DNA of 60,426 bases from Rickettsiaceae bacterium (GCA_023301685.1 JALZUG010000029.1:1-60426); one strand, 5' to 3'; shown: positions 1 to 9,030, counted from the stretch's first letter. Program-made: numbers and translations. Notes: generated by a model from the sequence alone, not told the origin.

Positions 1-1
1 T

Positions 2-400
2 GGTTCTGGTGGATTATTTGGCAAAGGACTGCTCAGTGGGACACAAGGACATTTAAGCTTCCTACCAGAATATCAAACAGACTTTATTTTTGCATTTTTA
101 ACAGAAGAGCTTGGCTTTCTTGGAGGAATAATTCTAATTACTATATATGCAATACTTACAGCAAGTTGCTTATCTGTTGCCATGCATTGTAGATCGAAAT
201 TCGCAACTTTAATAACTATTGGTATTACTACTTTGTTTTTTGCGCATGTGTTTATTAATATTGCTATGGTAATGGGACTGCTGCCTGTTGTAGGAGTTCC
301 TCTACCTCTATTATCGTACGGCAGAACTATGATGGGATCAATGCTTATTGGGTTTGGCTTAATCATGAATATGTCAGTAAATAGGTATAATAATGTATAA
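2..400 (+). CDS. rodA: RodA (3' end): SEDS peptidoglycan glycosyltransferase
   Basis: Partial gene entering from the left edge; the visible frame opens at base 2 and gives about 132 C-terminal residues. The hallmark SEDS loop LPEYQTDFIFAFLTEELG is present, followed by transmembrane helices and the conserved GVPLPLLSYG motif near the end. RodA polymerises lipid II into glycan strands in the inner membrane, working with PBP2 in the elongation machinery. The 3' end overlaps mreD by 8 bp (ATGTATAA), and mreD in turn overlaps mrdA, so the three are translationally coupled. FtsW is the alternative SEDS paralogue, but the mreD-PBP2 context argues for RodA. Confidence 0.93.
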   Translation, partial: GSGGLFGKGLLSGTQGHLSFLPEYQTDFIFAFLTEELGFLGGIILITIYAILTASCLSVAMHCRSKFATLITIGITTLFFAHVFINIAMVMGLLPVVGVPLPLLSYGRTMMGSMLIGFGLIMNMSVNRYNNV

Positions 401-890
401 GCTGACTATCAAATTTTTAGTATATTTTATCTCTATTTCCTATATTGGGCTAATTTTTATAATGCCTTTTAACTGGCATTATATTGGATCAAACCCAGAA
501 ATTTTTCCAGCTTTTGACCTAATTATTGTTTATTATTTAAGTACATATAAAAATGTAAAAAATTGGCATTTATTTTTTCTGGGGTTACTAATAGATCAAC
601 TATATCAAATGCCACTTGGTGCAAATTCTTTATCTCTAATAATAGCAAATCTATTACTTGATCAAAGTAGATCCAGATTCTTTTTGAAAGATTATTATAC
701 GAATATAAGTATATTCTGTGCTTATAGTATGTTTATAATAGCCTCTAGATTCCTAATAGTAACAATTGACAGCACTCATTATATTCAAGGAATTAGCGTT
801 TATTTCTATTATTTTACAACAATATTTTCATACCCAATAATGAAAATATTAATAGGCAAACCCATAGACATGATAAAAAACTATGCTTGA
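393..890 (+). CDS. mreD: MreD, rod shape-determining membrane protein
   Basis: A 165-residue, very hydrophobic protein with about five predicted membrane helices and the MreD pattern of an aromatic early helix, a PAFDLIIVYYL segment and a glycine-rich ...LIDQLYQMPLGANSLSL loop. MreD is an inner-membrane scaffold of the elongasome that links MreB/MreC to RodA and PBP2. It starts inside the last codons of rodA and its own stop lies inside the start of mrdA (ATGCTTGA), a compact operon. MreD sequences diverge strongly, so the call rests on length, topology and position between rodA and mrdA; mreB and mreC are not in the window. Confidence 0.85.
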   Translation: MYKLTIKFLVYFISISYIGLIFIMPFNWHYIGSNPEIFPAFDLIIVYYLSTYKNVKNWHLFFLGLLIDQLYQMPLGANSLSLIIANLLLDQSRSRFFLKDYYTNISIFCAYSMFIIASRFLIVTIDSTHYIQGISVYFYYFTTIFSYPIMKILIGKPIDMIKNYA

Positions 891-2661
891 CAAAAACATT
901 GCAGACAAACAAATCATGACTCGGAGAACTTTCATGATTGGCGCAGGAAAAGCAAGCCTATTATTTTTACTTGCCGGCAGAATGTTTTATATGCAATTTA
1001 TCAAGAAAGATGAGTATAGAACTCTTTCTGATAACAATAGAATCAAAATGATTGTAATTTCTCCAACAAGAGGAGAAATTTATGATGTCAATAACAAAAT
1101 AATAGCTAAAAATATAACTTGTTTTAGGTTACTTCTTGATAAAAATGGCAACCCCAAATTTTCTCAAGACATAGAGTTAATTACACAAATATTAGAACTT
1201 GATGACGAACAAACAAAAGAAATTCAAGCCAGAGTAAAAAGAGGAGGAAGGCGTATTCCTGCCATTTTGCTTGATTGCCTTGAATGGCAAGATGTTGCAG
1301 CTATTGAGGAGCGTAAATCTGAGCTCAAATCAGTATTTATTGATACTGGCTTTAGCCGCCTTTATAACTTTGGTAATGCTGCATCACATCTAGTCGGATA
1401 CCTTGGAAGACCAGTAAAAAAAGAAGGTAAAACTCTAAAACTAGTTGATGAAGCATTTAGAGTTGGAAAAAACGGAATAGAAAGATATTACGAAGAAGAA
1501 TTAAGGGGTCAATTTGGTTTTAAGCGAATAGAAGTAAATGCTAGAGGATTATATATTAGAGAACTTGGCAAAAGCACCAGTATTGCAGGTAATAATGTCA
1601 ACTTAAATATAGACATAGAATTACAGAAAAAAATTCATCAGTATCTCAATCCTCAAGGATGCAGTGCAATCGTGATGGATTGTACAAATGGTGACGTGCT
1701 TGTTTGCGCATCATCACCTGGATTTGATTCAAATCAATTCAATAAATTATCTGCTAAATATTGGAATAGTTTAATTAATAATCCATACAAACCCTTAATT
1801 AATAAAACTGTAAAAAGCTTATATCCACCTGGATCAATTTTTAAGATCATTACGATTATAGCAGCACTTGAATCAGGTATTGATCCAAATGATACAATAC
1901 ATTGCTCAGGTGGTCCTGTTCTTGGAGGGAATAAATTCAGATGTGCAAGAAGAAGAGGACATGGAAATCTGAATATGATAGACGCAATAAAACACTCCTG
2001 TAACAGCTATATTTATGCTATTGCTCGAAAAACTGGAGCAAATAAAATTATTGAGGTTGCAAAACGCTTTGGCTTTGGTCAAATTACTGGAATAGATCTT
2101 CCTGGTGAACGTGCTGGTTTTGTTCCAACAAAAAGTTGGAAGAAAAAAAGATATGGCAGTAGTTGGAGACTAGGAGATACTCTAAACTTATCTATTGGCC
2201 AAGGATTCTTATTATGTACTCCTATACAGCTTGCAAGACTTGCAGCTGCTATTGCTTCTGATGGAAAGCTTTTTACCCCAAGAATAGCTAAAGGCGAGAC
2301 AGAATATAAACAAATCAGTATAAAAAAAGAGCATTTAGATATTATAAAAACGGCTTTATACAACACAATGAATACACCAGGTGGAACTGGATATTTCAGT
2401 AGGCTTAACTACAAATCAATGAGGCTAACTGGCAAAACAGGTACAGCGCAGGTCCAAGCAAAAAAGAGTGTTGATGACAATTTAAGTAGAGCAGATATAG
2501 CTTGGGGAAGTCGTAATCATGCTATTTTTTCGGGATATGTCCCTTTCAATAATCCTAAATACGCAATTTCCGTTTATTATGATCATGGTGGCGGTGGCGG
2601 AAGAGCTGCCGCGCCAATAGCAAAGAAAATCGCTCAAGATGTTCTAGTAAAATATTTCTAA
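883..2661 (+). CDS. mrdA: Penicillin-binding protein 2 (elongation transpeptidase)
   Basis: A 592-residue class B PBP. After a short cytoplasmic segment there is one N-terminal membrane anchor (about residues 22-45), then the PBP dimerisation domain beginning with SPTRGEIYD, then the transpeptidase domain. All three active-site motifs are visible: SIFK with the acylated Ser at about residue 318, SCN at about 372 and KTGT at about 518. It cross-links new peptidoglycan in the lateral wall together with RodA. It is the last gene of the rodA-mreD-mrdA run; about 160 bp of AT-rich DNA without an obvious terminator follow. Length is close to the family norm of about 600. Confidence 0.95.
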   Translation: MLDKNIADKQIMTRRTFMIGAGKASLLFLLAGRMFYMQFIKKDEYRTLSDNNRIKMIVISPTRGEIYDVNNKIIAKNITCFRLLLDKNGNPKFSQDIELITQILELDDEQTKEIQARVKRGGRRIPAILLDCLEWQDVAAIEERKSELKSVFIDTGFSRLYNFGNAASHLVGYLGRPVKKEGKTLKLVDEAFRVGKNGIERYYEEELRGQFGFKRIEVNARGLYIRELGKSTSIAGNNVNLNIDIELQKKIHQYLNPQGCSAIVMDCTNGDVLVCASSPGFDSNQFNKLSAKYWNSLINNPYKPLINKTVKSLYPPGSIFKIITIIAALESGIDPNDTIHCSGGPVLGGNKFRCARRRGHGNLNMIDAIKHSCNSYIYAIARKTGANKIIEVAKRFGFGQITGIDLPGERAGFVPTKSWKKKRYGSSWRLGDTLNLSIGQGFLLCTPIQLARLAAAIASDGKLFTPRIAKGETEYKQISIKKEHLDIIKTALYNTMNTPGGTGYFSRLNYKSMRLTGKTGTAQVQAKKSVDDNLSRADIAWGSRNHAIFSGYVPFNNPKYAISVYYDHGGGGGRAAAPIAKKIAQDVLVKYF

Positions 2662-2823
2662 TATGAATTTAGTTTAAGCGAGTTGCTAGTAGATATTTAA
2701 CATAATTGTTACTCTATATAAACCTTCTAAAAAAATAAATTTATCTATTTACTTCTACAAAATTTCTATGCTAACGTAAATATGTCAACTAATTATTAAT
2801 AAATTAGTTTGTCGTTAATTAAT

Positions 2824-4701
2824 ATGGGAAAAAATATGAGTAAAGTAAGTGAAACAAATAGATTAGACGAAGTTTGTACAAAATTAATTACAACTGGAAC
2901 AGTTGCAAGACAAACATTAGAAGGAATTATGAGAATATCTCCCGGTGAACTAGCAGCCATTCCAAACCTTTCAGGTATTATTAAAAAAGTGTATACTCCA
3001 CAGGAACAATTTGAATTATTTGGAGCAATATTATTAAAATGTAACTCTCATTCACTTGCTTCTAATAAGGCAGTACTTACTCTAAAAGCTGATATAATGT
3101 ATCACCAAGCAAGCCTAATTATCGGATTTAATGCAGATGAAACAAGAGCAGGAGTCAGGGAAATAAACCTGAGTAAGGCACTAAATCTTCTAGATCAATC
3201 AAATTATATAGTGCAAATACAAAAGCTAGCACTTAAAATTGATGCAAGTAAAGCTGCTTGTGACTTAGTAAAAGTTTTTGGAAAAGATGAAATTGAAGGG
3301 TCACATAAAAAATCATTTGAACTTGCTGAATCTTCATTGCAATTTAGAACAAAAGCACTGCCATCAAACCACCCTTCTATATTGGCATCTCTTCTAACTG
3401 CTGCAGAAATAGGAAAATCTATTGAAAATGCAAAAATTAATATTGAAGCTATTAAATATGCAAAACTTGCATATAACATGGCTATGATCGTAGAAAATCC
3501 TTATGCTGCTGCATCTGCACTAAAAATACAAGCTGAAATTTTCCAATCATTTGGTGATAATGAATTATCAGTATTATTACATACTCAAGTAAAAGGCTTA
3601 TTGCCTGTTGAACTATCTGAATCAAAAGAGTCAAAAAGTTCTTCTAGTGAAATTTCAACCACAGCTAAATCAAAACTAAATCAAATGGTAGTACATGGTA
3701 GTGTTGATGAAAATACCATGGCTATTAAAGCGACTATTCAAAAATCAGTATTAGATCCAATTAAAGCAGCTGCAGCAAAAGGTAAATGGATAGAAGTTAC
3801 GATTGCAGGTAATATAGGTATTTCAGGTTATTTAGGCGAATTCATAGAAACTAAACTCGGTGACTTAAATAGTGAAAAAAATGTAAAAATAGCTCTAGAG
3901 TTGTGTTTTGAGGCTATAAGTTTAGGAATTATGTCAAGCAGCAAACCAAACCCATTATGCGCAGCAATATTTGTACAAAAATATCCGCTAACAATTGCAA
4001 GTATTTTAGAAGATCATCCAGAATATTTTGTAGATAGTTTTATTTTAAGAACATCCGTATTAGATGCATCTGAGCATTCATCAAAACTTCTAGGCTATGA
4101 ACTTGTAGAAAACGGAGCATACAACTCGTATTTTGAACTAGAAATTATGCCTTTTGTAGTAGCAAGACTTAATGATATAGTTTTCAGTCCTATTGCTGGA
4201 ATAATTACCAACGGATCCTGGAATATAACTATACAAAACTGCCTACTAGCTCTAGCTTCAGAAGAATATCTTACTACAAGTACATCTCTTGGACTTGGAG
4301 GAAGTTACTTAGGTCTGAATCTTGGGGAATTCAGTGATATGATAAACATTGTGCAAGTGCTTGCCTTTAAGACTCTAGTTGCTACTATTATAGAAGAAGA
4401 ATCAACCAACTACTCTCCTATTTCAGTATTTACATTAGAATATCCAAAAATAGTTGATAGAGTAATCTCTGATCATCCAGAGTTTTTACAAGGAAATAAA
4501 ACAATTACTGGTATTTGCAATCAAGTTCTATCCACAATTGGAGATGAAGTTTCCGAAAGTAAGGAACAGGAAAGTGAAATTTCAATTGATGAAGTTAGTG
4601 CTACTCCAACAGACATTGTCATAATCACTCCTCAAACTCCTACATCATCTGCTGAAATTGAGATTGTTGGAGATGGTGCTACTGCTATAGGCGTTGATTA
4701 A
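2824..4701 (+). CDS. Large TPR-type protein with duplicated C-terminal half, possible effector
   Basis: About 625 residues from ATG 2824; ATG 2836 is possible because GGGAAA lies before it. The frame also opens at a TTG at 2809, but MGK starts recur in neighbouring accessory genes. There is no signal peptide or membrane helix. Residues about 160-265 look like TPR helices of the kinesin-light-chain type (TKALPSNHPSILASLLTAAE). A Ser-rich linker follows, then two similar blocks starting at about residues 320 (GKWIEVTI) and 464 (GSWNITI), each ending in a DHPE[YF] segment (about 397 and 549). The tail is acidic and Thr/Ser-rich. Function is unknown; a secreted host-directed protein is an inference from architecture only. 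Confidence 0.8.
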   Translation: MGKNMSKVSETNRLDEVCTKLITTGTVARQTLEGIMRISPGELAAIPNLSGIIKKVYTPQEQFELFGAILLKCNSHSLASNKAVLTLKADIMYHQASLIIGFNADETRAGVREINLSKALNLLDQSNYIVQIQKLALKIDASKAACDLVKVFGKDEIEGSHKKSFELAESSLQFRTKALPSNHPSILASLLTAAEIGKSIENAKINIEAIKYAKLAYNMAMIVENPYAAASALKIQAEIFQSFGDNELSVLLHTQVKGLLPVELSESKESKSSSSEISTTAKSKLNQMVVHGSVDENTMAIKATIQKSVLDPIKAAAAKGKWIEVTIAGNIGISGYLGEFIETKLGDLNSEKNVKIALELCFEAISLGIMSSSKPNPLCAAIFVQKYPLTIASILEDHPEYFVDSFILRTSVLDASEHSSKLLGYELVENGAYNSYFELEIMPFVVARLNDIVFSPIAGIITNGSWNITIQNCLLALASEEYLTTSTSLGLGGSYLGLNLGEFSDMINIVQVLAFKTLVATIIEEESTNYSPISVFTLEYPKIVDRVISDHPEFLQGNKTITGICNQVLSTIGDEVSESKEQESEISIDEVSATPTDIVIITPQTPTSSAEIEIVGDGATAIGVD

Positions 4702-4737
4702 TTAATAAAATATAATAGTAATATAATTTATAACGAA

Positions 4738-4776
4738 ACATCTCTAACTAATTTCTATTGTTAGAGGTGTTTTTTT
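4738..4776 (+). terminator. Rho-independent terminator after the 630-residue TPR gene
   Basis: An 11-bp stem with one mismatch (acatctctaac / gttagaggtgt), an 11-nt loop and a following run of T. It lies about 40 bp after the stop at 4701. Confidence 0.8.
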
Positions 4777-4944
4777 ATCCTTAAGAAAATAAAAAACAAA
4801 TATCCTCAAGTTACATAGACACCTAGTAAATATACTATAGTATGCTTTAAATAATATCTATAGAGTAAGATGAATTAGACTTAGTTAGTGATGACCAGTC
4901 ACCTACTTGGTCCATTATTCACTGACATTAACTTTTATTTGCAC

Positions 4945-5523
4945 CTAAACCTCTAATTTTCTATTGATAATAAAGTTTTCAGGATTTCTTATTTTTTCAA
5001 ACATTCGTGTTACAGAATCATTTTCAGAAGGGATATTTGTAGAGTCTTTTTTTATCCATCTCAATTCTTTTGATTCATGATTTTTGCAAACTCTATTATC
5101 ATTATATGCATGGAGTAAGAATCTAATATCAAAGTGGTAATGAGCTTCATCTTTGTTATTTGGGGGAATTAAATGTATGTCTATATCAAAAATTTCTGAA
5201 TTTAAGGGCTTTATTTCATTTATTCCCGATTCCTCTTGAGCTTCTTTTACTGCAACACCTAATATATCAGAATCACCATCACAGTGACCACCAAGCTGCA
5301 TCCACCTATCTAATTTTGTATGATGCATTAGAAGTACATGTGTCAATTCTTTATTCAAAAGAAAGGCAGAGGCAGTAAAATGCCCAACTCTACAGCTTCG
5401 AAGAAAACAGTCCTCGCAAGTAGAAATTAGCTCCAGCATCTTTTCTTTAAAGACTGACTCTTTTTGATAAAAAGGTTGATAGCTTTCTATCAGGTCATAT
5501 GTTTTTTTATAGTTTGATTTCAT
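4945..5523 (-). CDS. Nudix hydrolase, GGH-DGD type
   Basis: A 192-residue protein with a clear Nudix helix: GGHCDGDSDILGVAVKEAQEESG, quoted here in overlap as GGHCDGDSD then AVKEAQEESG. The GGHxDGD start of the box, rather than GGxxExGE, is typical of a Nudix subgroup annotated only as hydrolase. The residues before it (LDRWMQLGGH) form the usual strand leading into the box, and a C-terminal strand with ELRWI is typical of the fold. It hydrolyses some nucleoside-diphosphate-linked compound; the substrate cannot be read from sequence. It stands alone on the minus strand and ends near the terminator of the preceding plus-strand gene. It is one of three Nudix genes in the window. Confidence 0.88.
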   Translation of the reverse strand: MKSNYKKTYDLIESYQPFYQKESVFKEKMLELISTCEDCFLRSCRVGHFTASAFLLNKELTHVLLMHHTKLDRWMQLGGHCDGDSDILGVAVKEAQEESGINEIKPLNSEIFDIDIHLIPPNNKDEAHYHFDIRFLLHAYNDNRVCKNHESKELRWIKKDSTNIPSENDSVTRMFEKIRNPENFIINRKLEV

Positions 5524-5845
5524 AAAAATTTTTCTATATTAAACTAATTAAATCGTACTGGCCTAATGTATATAAGCTGTACATTGGCCTATCCTCTTGG
5601 AAGAAGAATCATCTTTCAATTACTGTAGCCCTAAATTGTAGGTAAAACCACCTTCTTCCACGCTATAACAATAACCTTTGTAGAAAATAATATGACAAAA
5701 TATCCAAACAAAACCACTGGAGTCGATCTGAAATTTTTTTAGATCGACTAATCGCTGATGATTTGGCGTTAATAGTTAATAATATTTGACAATTTTGCTA
5801 ATTGATTATAAGAATAAAGTTAAGAATTAAAGAAAGAGTTAGGCT
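5524..5845. other. Intergenic stretch with three inverted repeats
   Basis: A 322-bp gap between divergent genes. It holds an imperfect hairpin at 5560-5589 (ggcctaatgta / tacattggcc, one bulge), a long-range perfect repeat tggaagaag at 5598-5606 with cttcttcca at 5652-5660, and a perfect 9-bp hairpin at 5721-5749 (agtcgatct / agatcgact). No open frame of note was seen. A promoter candidate for the downstream TPR gene sits at its right end. Confidence 0.6.
5786..5815 (+). promoter_or_regulatory. Candidate sigma-70 promoter for the TPR gene
   Basis: A perfect -35 box TTGACA at 5786-5791 is followed by the AT-rich region TATAAGAAT at 5807-5815. With 17-18 bp spacing the -10 would be TAAGAA(T), a moderate match; TATAAG gives only 15 bp spacing. 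It precedes the start codon by about 30 bp. Confidence 0.45.
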
Positions 5846-6622
5846 ATGGGTAAGTCAGAAGTAAGTTTATTGCTCCAAGAAGGGAAAGCATTTCATCAGT
5901 CTAAAGATTTAGTGAAAGCAGCTGAGAAGTATGAGGAAGCTGCTCGCCTTACAGAGAATCTGAATAGAAAAGTGGCACTTTTTACTAGTTCAGGAAATTG
6001 CCTTAGGGATGCAAAAAAATATGAAGATGCTGTAGTATTGTGCAGAGAAGCTTTGAATTTGGTGACAGAAAGTGGCGAGAATAATGTAACTGCAGTTACA
6101 ATTTTGTTTGCCAAAACAAGTTTGGCCAAAGGTTTAAATCAACTTGGTATATCTGAATATAAGCAAGGAAATGTCGAGAGTGCCTATCGGTTTTTTACTG
6201 AAGCTGCTGATTTAACCGTTAATCCAAAACTAAAAAGTGCATGTCTTGTGAATGCAGGTCAGGCATCCATGAAACTTGGCTATTTTGAATCAGCAATTGA
6301 AAATTATGATAAAGCCATGCAGCTGGAATATGAAAATCCTAAGTTACCGAAATTAAAGTCGGAAGCTCTTGCTGGTCTTGCTGACAAATGTGTTAGTGAA
6401 GAAAAGTTTGATGCAGCAAAAGCGCATCTGAATGATGCAATTGAGTTGGTAGGGGATGAAATATTAGCAAAACAATATAGAGCAATATTAAAAACTATTC
6501 AACATGCTCTTGGTGAGACGGATTATGGTGATGGTATTATTTCAATAATTGATGTGGTTAGTGATTCTGGAGAAGAGTCTATTGAAGTTAACGTTGTTGG
6601 CGAAGTAGAAGAAGCTGGCTAG
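5846..6622 (+). CDS. TPR-repeat protein
   Basis: A 258-residue soluble protein built almost entirely of tetratricopeptide helices: repeats at about residues 5-38 (AFHQSKDLVKAAEKYEEAAR), 45-75, 95-130, 135-165 (SAIENYDKAMQLE) and 170-205 (AKAHLNDAIELV). The arrangement resembles the alpha-SNAP-like TPR fold (membrane-fusion adaptor family), but that is only a visual similarity. The last 40 residues are acidic (VVSDSGEESIEVNVVGEVEE). No signal peptide. The gene has its own promoter and terminator, so it is a single-gene unit. It may mediate protein-protein contacts in the bacterium or, if secreted, in the host. Confidence 0.85.
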   Translation: MGKSEVSLLLQEGKAFHQSKDLVKAAEKYEEAARLTENLNRKVALFTSSGNCLRDAKKYEDAVVLCREALNLVTESGENNVTAVTILFAKTSLAKGLNQLGISEYKQGNVESAYRFFTEAADLTVNPKLKSACLVNAGQASMKLGYFESAIENYDKAMQLEYENPKLPKLKSEALAGLADKCVSEEKFDAAKAHLNDAIELVGDEILAKQYRAILKTIQHALGETDYGDGIISIIDVVSDSGEESIEVNVVGEVEEAG

Positions 6623-6799
6623 AGCTTGCAGTCCTATACATCATTTATACTTTGATGAGATCTTGTAGTTTTCGTTCACCTTTTCTCATAGGCTTATCTT
6701 GTTGTACCGGTTCCAACTTCATATTAAACAACTATAATGGTAAAATACTTGATCAGTATGTATCTGTAGAATATTAAAACCATATTTGATACTAAAAAT

Positions 6800-6838
6800 A
6801 AAAAAGCCAGCACACTGCATGTATGCTGGCTTTTTTTG
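6800..6838. terminator. Bidirectional terminator between the TPR gene and pal
   Basis: An 11-bp perfect stem (aaaagccagca / tgctggctttt) with an 11-nt loop, flanked by A-run and T-run, placed between two converging genes. Confidence 0.88.
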
Positions 6839-6864
6839 AAACTAATCAGTTAACAACTATATGC

Positions 6865-7305
6865 TTATCTAATAGCTGTTACACCTCTACGATTTTGTTT
6901 CCATGCAGCTTCGCTGTTTCCGATAACTGCTGGTCTTTCTTTACCATATGAGATTGTATCGATACGATCTGCATCAACACCATGCTTAACTAGGAACATC
7001 TTCACAGCTTCTGCTCTGCGCTCACCTAAAGCAATATTGATTTCTCTTGTACCTCTATCATCACAGTGACCTTCAACAGTAATACTGAATAGCTTGTGAT
7101 CATTTAACCACTCTGTTTGGCGCATAAGTGTCGCCTCTCCTTCTTTTGAAATAGCTGTGCTATTTAAACCGAAGAATACTCTATCTCCAATTTCTCTTTC
7201 AAATTCTACAATATGTTTGTTGTTATCACCATATTTGCCTGTAGATGCGCTACAACCAGATAGAAGAAGAACAGCAAAAAATGCGACTGCAATTTTTTTA
7301 ATCAT
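6865..7305 (-). CDS. pal: Pal, peptidoglycan-associated lipoprotein
   Basis: A 146-residue protein with a lipoprotein signal ending in the lipobox LLSGC (Cys about residue 18) and a single OmpA-like domain. Conserved peptidoglycan-binding features are visible: FFGLNSTAIS strand, ITVEGHCDDRGTREINIALGERRAEAV, and a terminal YGKERP segment. Pal is anchored in the outer membrane, binds the peptidoglycan stem peptide and works with TolB. A GGAG Shine-Dalgarno sequence lies about 8 nt before the ATG. No tol genes are adjacent. Confidence 0.95.
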   Translation of the reverse strand: MIKKIAVAFFAVLLLSGCSASTGKYGDNNKHIVEFEREIGDRVFFGLNSTAISKEGEATLMRQTEWLNDHKLFSITVEGHCDDRGTREINIALGERRAEAVKMFLVKHGVDADRIDTISYGKERPAVIGNSEAAWKQNRRGVTAIR

Positions 7306-7391
7306 AATTAAATCTCCATTCGATTTTAAAGTTTAGTTAAATTACCACTTAAATAAAGCCAGTATAGCTTTCGTTAAGATACGTAATATCA

Positions 7392-7420
7392 ATTATATAA
7401 CAGCTTGCTTGTTTTTGAAA
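7392..7420 (-). promoter_or_regulatory. Candidate sigma-70 promoter for pal
   Basis: On the minus strand, TTTCAA (7420-7415), a 17-bp spacer and a perfect TATAAT (7397-7392), about 87 bp before the pal start. Confidence 0.45.
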
Positions 7421-7465
7421 CCTATAATGGAAAAACATTTGAATGCATAAAACAAGTAACGTGAT

Positions 7466-7495
7466 ATAAATATCAGCTTATGCGCTGATATTTAT
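7466..7495 (-). terminator. Hairpin after anmK, probable terminator
   Basis: A perfect 12-bp stem (ataaatatcagc / gctgatatttat) with a 6-nt loop, about 30 bp past the anmK stop. The T-run after it on the minus strand is weak, so processing or a Rho-dependent role is possible. Confidence 0.5.
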
Positions 7496-7523
7496 GCAAA
7501 AGAATGAAAAACACTATAAAATT

Positions 7524-8609
7524 TTAAGGTTTAACAAGACAACCGCAAATACTAGGCGCCTTTGCTCCAGTAGTGCTCGGAAAGGCAGATGGTAAATTAT
7601 TACAAAATCTAGCAGCTAAATAAGCAAATCCTTGTGACTCAACATAATCTGAGTTCATGCTTGGTAATTGTGAAATATCTAGCAAGTTACAATTAATATT
7701 CTGTTCTTTTAATAGACTCTCTATCCATTGCAGCATCTGAATATTCTTAGCACCCCCACCACAAACAAATATTTGTTTTGGCCAATCGGGAAGTTGGCTA
7801 ATCGAATGTACAATTGCCGCTGACGTCAAATAAGTTAAATTAGCGACTATATCTTCTGGATTTTTTTCCTCAAGTTCCTTAATCAAAAACATAAAACTAT
7901 TTCTATCAAGGGATTTTGGATAAGATAAATTATAATATTCTCCAGACAAAACTTTATTTATAAACATTTTATCTATACTACCATTAGAAGCTCTGACACC
8001 GCGATCATCGTAAGAGTTACCGTAATGTTTCATCATCATATCGTCAATTAGTGCATTTCCAGGTCCAGTATCAAAGGCAATCAAATCTTCCTCATCAATA
8101 TAAGTCAGATTAGCAACTCCACCAATATTAACTATAACACTTGGTAAATCATGCTCTTTTGCTAATAATTTATGAAAAATTGGAATCAATGGCGCCCCTT
8201 GACCACCATATGCAACATCTCTCCTCCTAAAATCATGTACAATATCAATACCAAGGCCTGATGCAAGCATATGAGGATTACCAATTTGCCATGTTAATCC
8301 TTCATCAGGTTTATGAAAAACTGTCTGCCCATGAAAGCCAGCGGCTTTAATTTCATTTGCTGAATATCCGGACTCACTTAAAAGTTTGTTTCCGGCTTGT
8401 ATGTGAAACTCAGTTAATTTCTTCTCGATTTCAAGAAATGGTATTGAATGCACAAATAACTCTTGCAATTGATTTCTTGTATTAAGATCGTACGAAATTG
8501 CAATATTATGTATAGGTTTAAAGTAATCTTTCCCATCTGTCTCTATTAAAGATGCATCAACTCCGTCACAGGAAGTCCCGCTCATAAAGCCAATATATAA
8601 ATCATTCAT
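7524..8609 (-). CDS. anmK: AnmK, anhydro-N-acetylmuramic acid kinase
   Basis: A 361-residue sugar kinase of the ASKHA fold. The N-terminal MSGTSCDGVDASL signature, the middle GGVANLTYI and FDTGPGNALIDD motifs, and the C-terminal FVCGGGAKN phosphate-binding motif are all present. It phosphorylates and opens anhydro-MurNAc released from the cell wall to give MurNAc-6-phosphate, the first cytoplasmic step of wall recycling. Length matches the family (about 360-370). The ATG overlaps the stop of a small upstream ORF (TGATG), so the two are coupled. Confidence 0.95.
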   Translation of the reverse strand: MNDLYIGFMSGTSCDGVDASLIETDGKDYFKPIHNIAISYDLNTRNQLQELFVHSIPFLEIEKKLTEFHIQAGNKLLSESGYSANEIKAAGFHGQTVFHKPDEGLTWQIGNPHMLASGLGIDIVHDFRRRDVAYGGQGAPLIPIFHKLLAKEHDLPSVIVNIGGVANLTYIDEEDLIAFDTGPGNALIDDMMMKHYGNSYDDRGVRASNGSIDKMFINKVLSGEYYNLSYPKSLDRNSFMFLIKELEEKNPEDIVANLTYLTSAAIVHSISQLPDWPKQIFVCGGGAKNIQMLQWIESLLKEQNINCNLLDISQLPSMNSDYVESQGFAYLAARFCNNLPSAFPSTTGAKAPSICGCLVKP

Positions 8610-8734
8610 CAGACTTTTTCCTTATTAGTTTTTTTTGCTGACTTTCTCCTTAAAAGATTCTTACGTAGTGCAGAAGATAGATCTGCCTCTCTTTGATCTG
8701 ACTTTACTTTTTGGTTTTTTAAATTATCTGTCAT
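8609..8734 (-). CDS. Small basic protein coupled to anmK
   Basis: A 41-codon frame too short for routine calling. It starts at ATG 8734 with an AGGAAA ribosome-binding site about 10 nt upstream and ends in TGA overlapping the anmK ATG. The product is very basic, with an ADLSSALRKNLLRRKSAKK core. Small proteins with an ALRxNLxRRKxQ-type core are common in alphaproteobacteria as uncharacterised conserved ORFs, which supports a real gene. No function is known. Confidence 0.6.
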   Translation of the reverse strand: MTDNLKNQKVKSDQREADLSSALRKNLLRRKSAKKTNKEKV

Positions 8735-8840
8735 AAATTCTATTTTTCCTTGACCTTATGCTAATAATATGGCAAAAATCTGTACTTACAAATTTTAGTC
8801 CACTTATCACACAAAAATTTTGTAAAAACCACTATTTTTT

Positions 8841-8915
8841 GCCGCTATAGCTCAGTGGTAGAGCGCATCATTGGTAATGATGAGGTCGAAAGTTCAATTC
8901 TCTCTAGCGGCACCA
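8841..8915 (+). tRNA. tRNA-Thr (GGT)
   Basis: Complete cloverleaf with encoded CCA: acceptor GCCGCTA / TAGCGGC, D arm GCTC/GAGC, anticodon stem CATCA/TGATG around loop TTGGTAA (anticodon GGT), and T arm with TTCAATT loop and one A-C mismatch in the stem. Anticodon GGT reads ACC/ACT. Confidence 0.95.
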
Positions 8916-9030
8916 CTACTTTATATATTATCTATATCATTTACTTGTTCACAATTATATTGCATAATAGTTAATATGTTAACTTTATCTTAAGTATACA
9001 TATTCATAAAATTCTTGGGGGAGGATAATT

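Noticed and set aside
73-366. Minus-strand open frame under rodA
   Set aside because: Shadow of the rodA membrane helices; low-complexity and no start signal.
4832-4843. Perfect 12-bp palindrome atactatagtat
   Set aside because: Very AT-rich and short; such palindromes are expected by chance at this composition, and nothing near it supports a site.
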